In this document: positions 1 through 11,343 of the stretch, piece by piece
Layout of the letters: the number at the start of each line of letters is the position of its first letter
Numbering within the stretch: the stretch's first letter is position 1
Origin: Triticum aestivum
Lineage: Eukaryota; Streptophyta; Magnoliopsida; Poales; Poaceae
Direction: 5' to 3'
Assembly (NCBI RefSeq): GCF_018294505.1
Contig: NC_057795.1
Span: 225,793,193 to 225,857,192, forward strand
DNA length: 64,000 nt
The notes under the pieces: generated by a model
Told to the model about the DNA's origin: nothing
The model's database searches: none
The model's input: only the letters and a program-made list of their open reading frames with translations
Position numbers and translations under genes: made by a program

Positions 1-860
1 AAGATATTTAATAGCAGCATGATCGGTGTGAATAGTAACTTTGGAATCAACAATATAAGGTCCAGACTTATCACATGCAAACACAACTGCTAAGAATTCT
101 TTTTCAGTAGTAGCATAATTTCTCTGGGCAGTATCAAGAGTCTTACTAACATACTGGATAACATTCAATTTCTTATCGACTCTTTGCCCTAGAACAACAC
201 CTACAGCATAATCACAAGCATCGCACATAATTTCAAAAGGTAAGTTCCAATCAGGTGGCTGAACAATAGGTGCAGTGATCAAAGCTTTCTTAAGTATTTC
301 AAATGCTTCTACACAATCATCATCAAAGACAAAAGGAATATCTTTTTGCAATAAATTAGTCAGAGGCCTAGAGATTTTAGAAAATTCCTTAATGAACCTC
401 CTATAAAAACTGGCATGACCAAGGAAACTTCTTATACCTTTTATGTCCTTGGGACATGGCATCTTTTTTAATAGCATCAACCTTGGCTTTGTCAACTTCA
501 ATACCTCTCTTGGAAATCTTATGCCCCAAGACAATGCCTTCATTAACCATAAAGTGACACTTTTCCCAATTTAGGACGAGACTAGTGTCTTCGCATCTCT
601 GCAAAACTCAATCAAGGTTGCTTAAACAATCATCAAAAGAGGATCCATAAACGAAGAAATCATCCATCAATACCTCACAAATCTTTTCACAAAAATCAGA
701 GAATATAGCCATCATGCATCTTTGAAAGGTAGCAGGTGCATTACATAAACCAAAAGGCATACGTCTATAAGCAAAAGTACCAAAAGGGCAAGTAAAAGTA
801 GTTTTAGATTGATCCTTCGCTGACACAGGTATCTGAGAGAAGCCAGAATAACCATCTAGA
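1..860 (-). pseudogene. pol: Athila-type pol fragment: RT C-terminal half and RNase H
   Basis: Reverse transcriptase palm and RNase H of a Ty3/gypsy polyprotein, which would copy the element RNA into DNA. The block FGTFAYRRMPFGLCNAPATF is followed by the catalytic box LMDDFFVYG (about 650-672), in which the usual Y/F before MDD is L. The RNase H portion, with the TDHAAIKYL end, runs off the window at base 1. The frame breaks near 826-860, where the sequence before the FLDGYSGF box has lost one A, again at the CEDTSL segment, and near 450-470 before the FLGHASFY-like block. It continues the protease/RT frame immediately to its right. Inactive as written. Confidence 0.85.
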
Positions 861-2340
861 AAGCAGAAATGTGTGTGTTTGATAGTCTTTCTAGCATTTG
901 ATCAATAAAAGGTAAAGGGTAATGATCTTTCTTAGTAGCTTTATTTAACTTACGGAAATCAATTACCATCCTATGGCCTGTAATAATTCTTTGCGGGATC
1001 AATTCATCTTTATCATTAGGAACAACAGTAATACCTCCCTTTTTAGGATCACAATGGACATGGCTTACCCATTCACTATCAGCAACGGGATAAATAATAC
1101 CTGCCTCAAGGAGCTTTAGTATCTCCTTTCTTACCACTTCTTTCATCTTGAGATTTAATCGTCTTTGAGGATCTCTAACTGGTTTGGCATCTTTCTCCAC
1201 TGTAATTTTGTGTTGGCATAATGTGGGACTAATGCCCTTGAGATCATCCAGAGTATATCCAATAGCTGCTCGGTGCTTCTTCAAAGTTTTGAATAATCTT
1301 TCTTCTTCTTTCTCTGAAAGGTTAGCACTAACAATAACAGGATATATTTCCTTTTCATCAAGATAAGCATACTTAAGATTATCAGGTAATGGTTTGAGTT
1401 CAAACACGGGATCACCCTTGGGTGGAGGGGGATCCCCAAGAATTTCAACGGGAAGGTTATGTTTCAGCATAGGTTCCTGTTTAAGGAACACTTCATCTAT
1501 TTCCTTTCTTTCCTTCATAAACATATTGTTTTCATGGTCTAGCAAATATTGTTCTAACGGATCAGTTAGAGGAACAACAATGGAAGCAAGACCAATAATC
1601 TCATCCTTACTAGGTGGTTCCCTATCATGAGGTTGTCTACTAAACTTAGCAAAATTAAACTCATGAGACATACCATCTATGCCAACGGTGACATTATTCT
1701 TTTCACAATTAATCTTAGCACTAGCTGTATTCAAGAAGGGTCTACCAAAAATAACGGGACAAAAATCATCTTGTGGGGAACCAAGAACAAGAAAATCAGC
1801 AGGGTATTTAACCTTCCCACACAAAACTTCAACATCTCTAACAATCCCAAAGGGTTTAATGGTATCCCTATTAGCAAGCTTAATGGTAACATCAATGTCT
1901 TCTAATTCAATGGGTGCAATGTCATGCATAATTTCTTGATATAAGGTATAAGGTATTGCACTAGCACTAGCACCCATATCACATAAGCCATTATAACAAT
2001 GATCTCCTATTTTAACAGAAATAATAGGCATGCCTACGACAGGTCTACGTGTCTTAGTATCTGGCCTAGCAATATTAGCAGTCTCACCACAGAAATAAAT
2101 AACATGCCCATGTAAATCATCATCCAAGAGATCTTTAACCATAGCAATAGTAGGTTCAACATTAATTTGCTCAGGAGGTGTATAAGTCCTAGTATTACTC
2201 TTACGAACAACAGTCGAAGCTTTAGCATGATCCTTTATCCTAACAGGAAAAGGAGGTTTTTCAACATAAGAAGTAGGAACAATAGGATCACTATAGGTGA
2301 CAGTGTTTTCTTCAACTATAATAGGTGCAACTACTTTCAC
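856..2340 (-). pseudogene. pol: Athila-type pol fragment: aspartic protease and start of RT
   Basis: Open for 494 codons. The first ~100 residues are a linker. The retropepsin-like site CDMGASASAIP lies near 1965-1990 (D-M-G where many retropepsins have D-T-G; D-L-G and D-M-G variants are common in Athila relatives). An IFGRPFLNTA block follows and marks the end of the protease fold. From about residue 300 the RT N-terminus begins, with KGISPTLCQHKI, WVSHVHCDPKKGG and the DFRKLNKATKKDHYPLPF block. The frame ends where a one-base deletion diverts it into a stop just before the FLDGYSG box. The first codon is not a true start: the coding sequence continues from gag on the right, interrupted by one missing base near 2420. 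Confidence 0.85.
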
Positions 2341-3182
2341 TTCAACAGGAGGATTATATTTAAACCACTTCCCTTTAGGGAGATCAGTGTGAGTAGCAAA
2401 ATATTCATAGAAAGAAGCTCTATCTCAGAGTCGAGTCCATACTTAGTGCTAAATCCATGAAAAGCATCGGTATCCATAAAAGATTTAACACAATCGGACT
2501 TAGGTGTCATACCTGACTCCTTACCATTGTCGGAACCCCAATCTTCAGACTTGCGTTTAATTCTTTCCAATAAATCCCATTTGAAATCAATAGTCTTCAG
2601 CATATAAGAACCAGCACAGGAAGTATCGAGCAGGTTGCGATTATCAAGAGAAAGCCGAGCATAAAAGTTTTGAATAATCATTTCCCGAGAGAGCTCATGA
2701 TTGGGGCGTGAATATAACATTGACTTAAACCTCCCCCAAGCTTGAGCGATGCTTTCTCCTTCGCGAGGCCAGAAATTATATATGTAATTACGATCACGAT
2801 GAACAAGATGCATAGGATAGAACTTTTGGTGAATTTCCAACTTCAATAGCTTATATTTCCAAGATCTCATATCATCACATAGCCTATACCATGTCAATGC
2901 ATCTCCCTTCAAGGATAAAGGGAAGACGTTCCTTTTGACAACATCATCGGGAATACCTGCAAGCTTAAATAATCCACAAACTTCATCCACAAAGATAAGG
3001 TGTAAATCAGGATGCAATGTTCCATCTCCTGCAAATGGATTAGCTAGCAGTTTCTCTATCATACCCGATGGAATCTCAAAGTAAATATTTTCATAATGTT
3101 TAGTAGGTTGAGGAGCAACTCTTTGCTCTTCTGGTCGGGGTGAAGATACACCGAACAAGCCCCTCAAAGGATTAGTTTCCAT
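2337..3182 (-). pseudogene. gag: Athila-type gag
   Basis: Structural capsid protein of the element. The start METNPLRGLFG lies about 80 bp after the primer site on the minus strand, as expected for gag. The capsid core has the conserved pattern FPLSLKGDALTWYRL followed by the ESIAQAWGRFKSML block and the IQNFYARLSLDNRNLLD block, typical of the retrotransposon gag family. The last ~30 residues are out of frame: one missing base near 2420 shifts the reading, and the true continuation into the protease linker lies in the next frame. No zinc knuckle is visible, which is common in this lineage. Confidence 0.85.
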
Positions 3183-3259
3183 AATGACAAGTAACAGAAA
3201 ATTTTAGCACACTATATAAATGTTTCCTTACCAAGTTCCACTCACCAAAAGCGCTACAC
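3183..3259 (-). other. Athila-element leader between primer site and gag
   Basis: Short AT-rich 5' untranslated leader. I see no further feature in it. Confidence 0.6.
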
Positions 3260-3277
3260 TCCCCGGCAACGGTGCCA
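3260..3277 (-). promoter_or_regulatory. Primer-binding site, tRNA-Asp type
   Basis: On the minus strand it reads TGGCACCGTTGCCGGGGA, one base off the complement of the plant tRNA-Asp 3' end (TGGCGCCGTTGCCGGGGA). It lies 11 bp from the LTR end, on the gag side, and fixes the LTR on its right as the 5' LTR. Confidence 0.85.
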
Positions 3278-3288
3278 GAAAAGAGTCT

Positions 3289-3754
3289 TGATGACCCACA
3301 TGTGTATGGGATCTATCATAGTCCTTTTGATAAGTTAGAGTGTCGAACCCAACGAGGAGAAGAAGGAAATGATAAGCGGTTTTCGGTAAGGTTTTCTCTG
3401 CAAGCACTGAAATTTTAGGTGATAGATAGTTTTGTGATAAGATAAATAGTAACGAGTAAAAAGCAAATAAAGTAAATAAAGTGCAGCAAGGTGGCCCAAT
3501 CCTTTATGTAGCAAAGGATAAGCCTGGACAATTTCTAATAATGAGAAAGGAGCTCCCGAGGACATATGGGAATTATCGTCAAGCTAGTTTTCATCACGTT
3601 CGTATGATTTGCGTTCGGTACTTTGATAATTTGATATGTGGGTGGACCGGTGCTTGGGTACTGCCCTTACTTGGACAAGCATCCACTTATGATTAACCCA
3701 TATTGCAAGCATCCACAACTACAAAAGAAGTATTAAGGTAAACCTAACCATAGC
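3289..3754 (-). repeat. Athila-type 5' LTR, truncated by insertion of J
   Basis: Begins TGATGACCCACA on the plus strand, which is the TG/CA terminus next to the primer site. It runs 466 bp to the start of the J LTR at 3755. The remainder of the LTR is not found on the other side of J because the right end of J is lost. The last five bases, ATAGC (3750-3754), would be the left target-site copy for J. Confidence 0.75.
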
Positions 3755-4227
3755 TGTCGGTGTCAAAACCGGCGGATCTCGGGTAGGGGGTCCCGAACTG
3801 TGCATCTAGGCGGATGGTAATAGGAGACAAGGGACACGATGTTTTTACCCAGGTTCAGGCCCTCTCGATGGAGGTAAAACCCTACTCCTGCTTGATTGAT
3901 ATTGATGATATGGGTAGTACAAGAGTAGATCTACCACGAGATCAAAGAGGCTAAACCCTAGGAGCTAGCCTATGGTATGATTGTTGTTCGTCCTACGAAC
4001 TAAAACCCTCCGGTTTGTATAGGCACCAAAGAGGGTTAGGGTTACACAGAGTCGGTTACAATGGTAGGAGATCTACATATCCGTATCACCAAGCTTGCCT
4101 TCCATGCCAAGGAAAGTCCCATCCGGACACGGGACGAAGTATTCAATCTTGTATCTTCATAGTCCAGGAGTCCGGCCAAAGGCTATAGTCCGGCCATCCG
4201 GACACCCCCTAATCCAGGACTCCCTCA
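3755..4227 (-). repeat. Element J 3' LTR
   Basis: Bounded by TGTCGGTGTC on the left and CCAGGACTCCCTCA on the right, so TG...CA on both strands, 473 bp. Immediately right, on the minus strand, the bases preceding the LTR read AGGGGCCAC, a polypurine-tract-like stretch. The same kind of stretch (GAGGGCTAA) precedes the inverted LTR at 54622-55149. This supports a 3' LTR read on the minus strand. Confidence 0.75.
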
Positions 4228-4396
4228 GTGGCCCCTGAACCAGGCTTCAATGGCGACGAGTCCGGCGCGCATATTGTCTTCGGCATTGCAAGGAGGGTTC
4301 CTCCTCCGAATACTTCATAGAAGATTTTGAACACAAGGATAGTGTCCGGCTCTGCAAAATAAGTTCCACATACCACCATAGAGAGAATAATATTTA
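4228..4396 (+). promoter_or_regulatory. Left half of the region between J LTR and its extra gene
   Basis: Carries the purine tract of the minus-strand element at its left edge, then unique sequence with repeated TCCGG motifs. It is probably the distal promoter of the plus-strand gene. No ORF. Confidence 0.4.
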
Positions 4397-4633
4397 CTCC
4401 CTCCTTCCATGTATATAGGGCCTAATGCATTTTTTAAGACCGCCTTTGACTATTGACAAGATTAATAGTACATGACATGCAGAATGTGAAAATTATATCA
4501 TTGAAAGCTCCTTTCACACATGAATTTAATGGTGTGCTTTGTGTAAGTTGCATGTCATATATTATTGCTCTAATATTTGGTCAAAGTTAGCCTCGAAAAA
4601 TGCATTAGGCCCTATATAGATGGAAGGAGGGAG
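4397..4633 (+). mobile_element. Stowaway-like MITE (Tc1/mariner type)
   Basis: 237 bp with perfect terminal inverted repeats CTCCCTCC...GGAGGGAG and a longer imperfect inverted match (TAGGGCCTAATGCA against TGCATTAGGCCCTA). It is flanked by TA at 4395-4396 and 4634-4635, the expected TA duplication. No coding capacity. It sits in the promoter region of the J extra gene. Removing it with one TA restores a continuous sequence comparable in length to the matching interval at 55150-55695. Confidence 0.93.
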
Positions 4634-4900
4634 TACACAAATTCAATCTGCTGACGTATTTCGTGGCGTGACATCACACCACGGCCAAGCCTTTATTCGA
4701 ATCGTTTTTACTGTCCCACCTCAGCGCATTTAGTGAGGCGGTTTCCTTGGCATGTCCTGTCAAAGAAGAGATCGTGTCCCCCTTATTCCGGGATTCTCAT
4801 TAATACGGGCATGGGTAACCCAATCGTGCCCGTTGGCACGTCTCCTCTATCGAAGGCGAGTCCCGAACAGTCATGGGGAAGGCTCTTGGTATTCAACCTC

Positions 4901-4908
4901 TTTATAAA
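4901..4908 (+). promoter_or_regulatory. TATA box of the J extra gene
   Basis: TTTATAAA lies 109 bp before the ATG at 5010. The X' copy has CATATAAG 126 bp before its ATG, so a core promoter at this spot looks conserved. This promoter is on the strand opposite to the retrotransposon. Confidence 0.55.
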
Positions 4909-5009
4909 GAGATCAAGGCTCCACTCCTTTCTTTCAATCTCAATCGAATCCGCCCCTCGCCTCGAGTTCCAACACCCAAAGCTCCAGATTCAGGCGCTTT
5001 CGACCTTCG

Positions 5010-7805
5010 ATGATGTCCGGCGCTGACCTGCAAGGCCGGTGGATGCCTTCCTCCGTTACGGAAGAAGACGTGCTAAAGCTAAGAGATGCCGGGTATCTAA
5101 CCGGTGAAATTTCGCATAGGCTGCCTGCCCAAGGGCAGGTTATTCCCACTCCCAAGCCTGGCGAAAGCGTAGTGTTCGCGTCTCACTTCCTTCGGGGGCT
5201 AGGCTTCCCGACGGACCCCTTCGTGAGGGGGCTAATGTTTTATTATGGGTTGGAATTTCACGACTTGGATCCGGAGTCCATCCTCCACATCTCGTCGTTC
5301 ATTGTCGTATGCTAAGCCTTCCTCCGCATTACCCCTCACTTCGGATTGTGTCTCAAGACCTTCAAAGTGGAGCTGAAGATGATCAGGGGCAGCAGGTAGA
5401 GTGCGGAGGGGCTGTTATAAGCAGGAATGCTGATGCTTAGCCTATGGCAACAAGAATGGTTTTATATCACAGCTCCCAAGGGCACCAAATGGGTGGCGCC
5501 GCCTGCCTTTCGCTCGGGTCCTCCACTGCGGCTGGCGTCATGGGTCAATAAAGGACTTGACTGGGGTCCGTCGAAGGACGTGCCCTTGTTGCAGGGCCGC
5601 ATTCAAGACCTCCTAGAGAGAGAGATCACTCTGGTCGTAGTAGCGCAGGTCATGCTGATTCGTCGTATCTTGCCTTGCAAACGTCGCCCCCTCCGCCTGT
5701 GGGAATTTAACCCGGAGGGACCACGAGCTCTCCAACATTTTATGGGCGCAACACCCGTGGAGATGTATAAGCTTTTCTTCGGACCACAAACGATGTGTTC
5801 GGACTTGACCGAGGACGCAGGTCTGAGCTGCAATCGCCCGGATACTCAAGTAAGTAGCCCCGTACCCGGACACGCTATCCCATATTCATCATGAATTTGC
5901 CCTCAAAAGAGTTGTCCCTTGAACAAGAGTGGATAGCGAAAGCAAAGTTAATCAGGTGTCCGGCCCCCCTTCCTGAGACCATGCCGGATCCCGTGTTAAC
6001 CAGGATGCTGGAAGTTGCGCCTTCAGAAGAAGGTGAAGGGGGAACAAGGAAGCTACCGCCTCCGCGAAGGAGGCTGTCAGGAAAGGAGGGATCGAGAATC
6101 CCTCCATCCAATGGAAGAAGAGGACCGCCTCTAAAGACCCGGAGACCATGGTCTCAAAGCGGGGGAAGAAATCTTCATTAGAGGGTCCTGCACCGAGAGA
6201 TGCCTCGGCCGCATTGCGCCCCCAAGGGGATCAGCCCTCCACCGAGCCGTAAGTAAAAAGGGGAGTTAAAATAAAGGATATCCCTGCCTTATTTCTGATG
6301 AAGATAACCAAAATTTTACGTTGTAGTTCGGATCTCAGCCCTTCTCAGCAGAGCTCATCTTTGGGGGACCTTCGTCTGGAGATGATAGAGAGTGAAATGC
6401 CTTCCCCTGCCGTACCGTCTTGCGAGGTGGGCGACCCTGAGGTGTCGTCGTGGAGGGTTTCTTCGAGTCCGGCGGGGCCGGAAGGCAGTCATATGTCCCC
6501 CCCAAAGGCCTCCGCAACCGGCCTCCGAAAAAGGCCATCAGACCAGTCTGGCACCACCTGGTGTACAGTCGGAGGAGCTGAAGGATCTGCTCAGGCGAGC
6601 GTCTATCTCAGAAGATCACCGTGCGTTAATGGGTATGGTGATTGAAAGGATTTCATCCGCTGAGAGCGGATTGCATGAAGCCGTTAGAAGTTTACTGACA
6701 GGTTTTGAGGTACGCAAAATGATGTACCCTCTGACAGTTCCGCATATAAAATGCGCCCTGTGTAGATAGTAGCCCATGAGGCTCGGTGTGTTGTCAAAAA
6801 ATGACAGCGCGCCGAGGATCATAATCCCAGGTATAATATGTCGCCCGTCCTATGCAGGTGGCGAAGGGTCCGGTGGCTAGCCAGACTGATGAATTTGCCG
6901 AACTAAAGCGGCAACTTGACATGGCAAATGCCGACATCGCGTTTGTCAATAAGCGACTTGACGAGTCACAAGGTATGTAATTTCTCCGCGGACACCTGGT
7001 AAGGGAGCTTGATGCCCGTGCCTTACAACATGTATGCTTGATGCAGATGGTGCCACTACCATGGAGAACCTTCGGGCGGAGCTCGCCCGATCTAAGGAGC
7101 AGGCCAGAAAGAGTGATGCTGCTGCCTTGAAGGCGGCCGAAGAGCTAAAAGCCGAACCGCTTCAAGCTTCAAGCTTCAAGCTTCTTGAAAAAGAGGATCG
7201 AGCGGTAGAAGAGGACCTGAAGAAGGCCACTACCGAGGCCAAGGATGCTTGCTCTGCGATGAGAGCTATGAAGGAGGAGCTGCGTCAGGCCGGAGATATC
7301 ACGGCTGGAAAGCCCTTTCTGCTGCGGAGGAAATTCATGGATCGTAAATATGCTTAGTTGGACCGGCTGTGGAATTCGGAGGATGCTTATCTGGACTTGG
7401 CGGCAAGTGCCGCGGACACGGCCGAAAACTTCCGAGATCAAAAGGATCACGAAGTGGAAAAAGTTTTTTGGTCGTAGTTCCATAATCCAGAGCGCCCACT
7501 TGCATTAACCGATCGCTTGGCCGAATGGGCGGAGCTGAATAGGTTATCCGAACTTGCCATGAAGGATGTCGTGAGTCTTTTGTGGCCGAAGAGGCCTGAG
7601 CCGAAGAGTTATTTTGGCTTGGTGCAGCAGTTCCTTGGTGCGGTGCCACATATCAATGCAATGAGGAGGTCGGCATGCATAGAGGATGCGCGGATGGCTC
7701 TTGCCCGTGTCAAGACATACTGGGCAGAGATGAAGGCCACCGATGTTGCATCCCTTGGGCTCTTGGTTGGGACGAGTGCTACCAACTCCTAGTGCCGGCG
7801 CTCAG
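5010..7805 (+). pseudogene. Tat-element extra gene, J copy (putative gypsy-type transposon family, Transposase_28-like)
   Basis: Function unknown. The N-terminal ~100 residues, with VLKLRDAGYLTGEI, FLRGLGFPTDPFVRGL and GLEFHDLDPESI, match the domain listed as putative gypsy type transposon. That label comes from its occurrence in such elements and does not imply a DNA transposase. Residues at 5427-5840 (FYITAPKGTKWVAPP, QVMLIRRILPC) continue the domain. Later exons are acidic and coiled-coil (7034-7357), and the end (RMALARVKTYWAEM) lies near 7700-7805. Introns with GT...AG borders are visible at about 6249-6326, 6710-6857 and 6973-7046, with a further donor at 5850. Breaks: TAA at 5313-5315 in place of a sense codon, a one-base loss near 5390, and a frameshift near 7770. 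Antisense to the J LTR. Confidence 0.75.
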
Positions 7806-9296
7806 GGAGTGAGCCTGGTCCTTGCTGTGACAGATCTCCTGGTTCCTTCAAAGCTCGGCCGGGAGGCGAAGCTGGAGATTGTTGGTAATCCCATCACTGC
7901 CCCTCCCGGAAGCTTTGGTGCAAATGTCGACAAGAGGCGCGCGCCTTCTTGCCCGCCAAGGTGGGGAGCAGTGCCTCTCAAGCCCCTTGGCCGTCTTGGC
8001 CGTTCGCCGTCTCTCCGAGGAAGGCACCGAATTGAAGTCTTGGCCCTCCCTCAGAATGTTGTTGATGAAAGCCAGGGAGAAGGAGAAGACAAGAGGCAGG
8101 CCGTCCAATAGGAGCATGTCTGCATCAACGCGTTCGTCTCGTACCAGTGACCTGCTACCCGTCTGTCTGGCTCTTCCCCCCTTTTCTCGGCGTCATCATC
8201 ACTATTTCTTCCGGCTGCCAGGGAAGGGCTTGTCCCCCTGGTGCTTCTTCTTCCCTCAATAGGCTTCTGGCTGGGCCCCAGTGTCTTCCTCTGTCGGTGC
8301 CTGTGTTGGAGCTCCCCGTCTAGTCCTGGAAGCGGTGACCAGGGGGGCCATCAAGGTGCTATGCACGTCTTCCTCCTTTGCAGCCCCGCCACTCCCGATC
8401 TTGTCAGGCTGCGCCCATCAGTTCCTGACAAGGATCGGGGTGGCGTTGTGCCGACACATCGCCCGTACTCTTCTCTTCCCGCCGAACTACCTTGGATAAG
8501 AGGGACACAGAGAGGAGTTTACAGGGCAGTTATATTTTTTCAACCTTAAATCTATAGGCACTTGCCAAATTTTAATTCAAATAATGTAATATCTCGAGTC
8601 CATGTTTGTGTTCTGTAATGCTAGTACTTGTATTAGCATGTAAGTGAAAAAGACAAACCTTGCTCGGAACCCGTGCATGTATATGTCCATGCCGAGGCGA
8701 GATGCCCCTTTAGTGTAAATAAACAAGTTTTTCCAGGCAGGCTATCTTGCAGGCACCCTTCTTGTCTGCTGGAGAGCCACATCTGTCGGGTTACAGACAA
8801 AGGGACTAGCCCCCCGCCAACTTCCTTTTACCAAAGGCCATTCTGACCGAAGCAACATTCGAGTCATGGATGGGAGCATCTAAGTTTTAAAAAAGTGGCG
8901 AGGTTTTCTAATGCATAAGTTATAGCTTAAAGAACACGAATGGACAAGAGGTAGAACTTATCTGTTTGGCTTGCCGGGGATCACTGTGTCGGGTAATCTT
9001 CTCAACTCCTTGTCGAAGCCAAGTTCACGGTGAGAACCTGCAGCTTCATGCAGATGAGAATGAATGTTGGATGTGATACTATCTATATGCATATGTAAAT
9101 GCTCATGAAATGTTTATGCAGTGATCTTGGAATGCTCATGCGTGCATGCAATCTTGGTCAGCCCCCCCCCCCCACAATGCTTCTTTATTTTCTCTTGCAC
9201 GGGGTCATCGCCCCGACTTTGTACAAGGGGTTATATGCATTTGAGGCAAGGCCTGTACAAAAGGGTGGCTGCCGGGCAGGGCCCGACTGCCGCTCC
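7806..9296 (-). other. Element M region downstream of integrase, unassigned
   Basis: About 1.5 kb between the J gene end and the integrase stop. The left part (7806-8550) is GC-rich with several overlapping plus-strand frames of 70-127 codons and no domain I recognise. By analogy with J it may be the tail of an antisense extra gene, but no matching motif is seen. The right part (8550-9296) is AT-richer, holds a 13-C run near 9163-9175 and shows no coding signal. The 3' LTR should have been here and is absent. Confidence 0.4.
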
Positions 9297-10395
9297 TTAT
9301 TGGTAGAACTTGCAAAGATGCTCAATATTCCATAAGTTTTGCAACTGAGTGCCATCTCCGCTCTCCAGATGGGCTGTGCTCGATCTGGTGACTCGTACTA
9401 CCTTGTAAGGGCCTTCCCACTGCGGTGACAACTCGTTTGTATCCTTGGTGGACTGAACGCGCCTAAGGACAAGGTCACCTTCCTCAAAACAACGGGCATG
9501 AACCCTGCGGCTATGATAACGACGCAGGGCTTGCTGATAGCATGCAGCACGCGTAGCAGACTGGAGACAGTTCTCCTCGAGTAGCACAGCGTCGTCATGC
9601 AGGTGCTGATCTTGCACTACTTCATCATAGGCGAGCAATCGAGGTGACCCGTAAATGAGTTCCGTGGTGATAACTGCTTCTGCCCCTTAGACTAGGGAGA
9701 AGGGAGTCTGCCTGGTAGCTCGGCTAGGTGTCGTTTTGAGGGATCAGAGAACTACTGGCAGCTCCTCGATCCACCGCCTGCCGTGCTTCTACAACCTATC
9801 AAAGGTTCTTGTCTTGAGTCCATGCAACACTTCAGTATTTTCCCTCTCAGCTTGTCCATTGCTCCGGGGGTGTGCCACAGATGTGAATGAGATCTTGCGT
9901 CCTAGGTCATGCACATATTTCATGAAGGCGTGGCTCGTGAACTGGGTGCTGTTGTCAGTGATGATCCTTGCCGGCACTCCAAAATGAAACACTAGATCTT
10001 TCAAGAACTTGATAGCTGATTGGGAAGTCACCTTTCTTACCCAGTCACTTCCGACCACTTTCTAGACTTGTCGATAGCAACGAACAAGAATTCAAAGCCC
10101 CCTATTTCTCAGGGGAAGGGGCTGAGGATATCGAGCCCCAGACCAAAAATGGCCATGATAGAGGGATTGTGTGAAGAGCTTGGGCAAGCAGGTGGGTTTT
10201 CTTGGAATGGAACTGGCAGGCTTCACACTTGGTGACTAGCTCGGCCGCATCTTGGAGGGCTATGGGCCAATAGAATTCCTGCCGGAATGCTTTCCCAACT
10301 AATGCCCTTGATCTAATGTGGGAGCCGCACATCCCTTTGTGTATCTCAGCCAGCAGTTCCTTTCCTTGTTCCCGGCAAAGGCACTTCAATTTCAC
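9297..10395 (-). pseudogene. pol: Element M integrase
   Basis: Integrase inserts the cDNA into host DNA. The zinc-binding HHCC domain is at 10240-10395 (H-K-G-M-C-G-S-H, then CEACQF). In the core, the first Asp (GLDI context) lies near 10125 but in a shifted frame, because one G is missing before it. The second Asp is in IITDNSTQF and the Glu in NGQAEREN (both within 9789-10058). The C-terminal part, with FEEGDLVLRRVQ and WEGPYKVVRV and ending IEHLCKFYQ, is at 9297-9638. The three open blocks lie in different frames, with stops between 9639 and 9788. It follows RNase H directly, as in all Ty3/gypsy pol genes. Confidence 0.85.
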
Positions 10396-11343
10396 ATAGT
10401 TGGCCTCCTTCTGTACAGAGTGTCATCGACAAACCGATACATACTGGCCCTCCGGGCTACTTTTTCAGCTTCGTCTTGGTCGCTAGGAATCTCTCGGGTT
10501 TGGAGGAAGCGAACAATGTGCCTTTCCCAAGTTGGAGCCCGGGGCTCGGCAACAAGGACTAACGGCACCTCCTCTGTTGCGGGAGCACATGCCTTGTATC
10601 CGGGGTCCATGGGCCCTGCTGGAGGGGGTGGTCCGGCAGGCTGCGAGGAGTTGTTTCCGGCAGGGTCTCTGCCAGGAGCGGATGACTCTACCGGGAAAGG
10701 CTTACTGGTGTCCAACCTTCTCCTTTTCCGTGCCATTGTTGTTGGGGATACGAAGGGCTGAGTGAGATGGAGAACAAAAGTTCCTGGTTCCGCAGGAAGC
10801 TTCTGCCCAGCGCACTCTGACAAAATGATCACCTATGTTGTTTTCTGCACGGGGTACGTGCTCTGTTTGCATTCCGTCAAAGTGATCCTCTAATCTCCCC
10901 ACTTCGTCGACATATGCCTCCATCAATGGAATTTGGTAATCCTAGTTGACATGTCTCACCACCAACTATGAATCTCCTCGAATGATCAGCTTCTTAATTC
11001 GCAATCCAGCTGCAATCTTGAGCCCGGCAAGGAGCCCTTCATACTCTGTTGTATTGTTGGTTGCTTATTCCCGGGCAAAATGCATTTGGACGACATACTT
11101 CAAGTTCTCCCCGGAGGGGGTGACAAGAAGCATGCCAACCCTTGCACCTTGTAGGGAAAAAGCACAATCAAAATACATAATCCATTCTTGGGGCGATTCC
11201 TTGCCGGGGATAACTGTCTCTATCACTTCCTCATCAGGGGTTGGCGTCAATTCTGCAATAAACTCTGCCAATGCCCTGCTCTGGATAGTTGATGTCCTTT
11301 CAAACTTCAAACCAAAGCTGGATAGCTCCAATTCCTGCTCCAC
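10396..11343 (-). pseudogene. pol: Element M RNase H and linker to integrase
   Basis: RNase H degrades the RNA strand of the RNA-DNA hybrid. Its start, IMYFDCAFSLQGARVGML, lies at about 11140-11190. The first catalytic Asp is present (YFD), with the following G read as C. The tail, HVPRAENNIGDHFV, is at about 10780-10930 in another frame. A Pro/Ser-rich linker of about 100 residues (10392-10832) joins it to the integrase zinc domain. Such linkers are usual in the Tat lineage. The middle (about 10930-11060) has no continuous frame. Confidence 0.8.

Larger units (their letters stand above)
1..3754 (-). mobile_element. Athila-lineage Ty3/gypsy retrotransposon, partial
   Basis: On the minus strand, reading from right to left, come a 5' LTR (3289-3754), a primer site (3260-3277), gag, protease, RT and RNase H. 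The window start cuts the element, so integrase and the 3' LTR lie outside. The RT context around the conserved KGISPTLCQHKI and RRMPFGLCNAPATFQR blocks, and the D-M-G-A-S protease site, are of the Athila type. Several single-base frameshifts break the coding region. The 5' LTR is interrupted at 3755 by element J. Confidence 0.9.
3755..7805 (-). mobile_element. Element J: 3' end of a minus-strand Tat-lineage retrotransposon
   Basis: Contains a 3' LTR (3755-4227), an adjoining purine tract on the minus strand, and a multi-exon gene on the plus strand (5010-7805). The rest (pol, gag, 5' LTR) is missing because M abuts it near 7806. The LTR is assigned to the minus strand from two facts: a polypurine-like stretch touches its right side, and it has no primer site there. 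Extra ORFs between pol and the 3' LTR, in either orientation, are a known trait of the Tat lineage. Lineage membership is inferred from this organisation. Confidence 0.7.

Noticed and set aside
3481..3696. 71-codon plus-strand ORF in the Athila LTR
   Set aside because: Lies within the LTR, antisense, with no motif or conservation argument.
5010..7805. Gene J as a DNA transposase, from the family label
   Set aside because: The label refers to occurrence in gypsy-type elements. No DDE transposase motif or terminal inverted repeat is seen.
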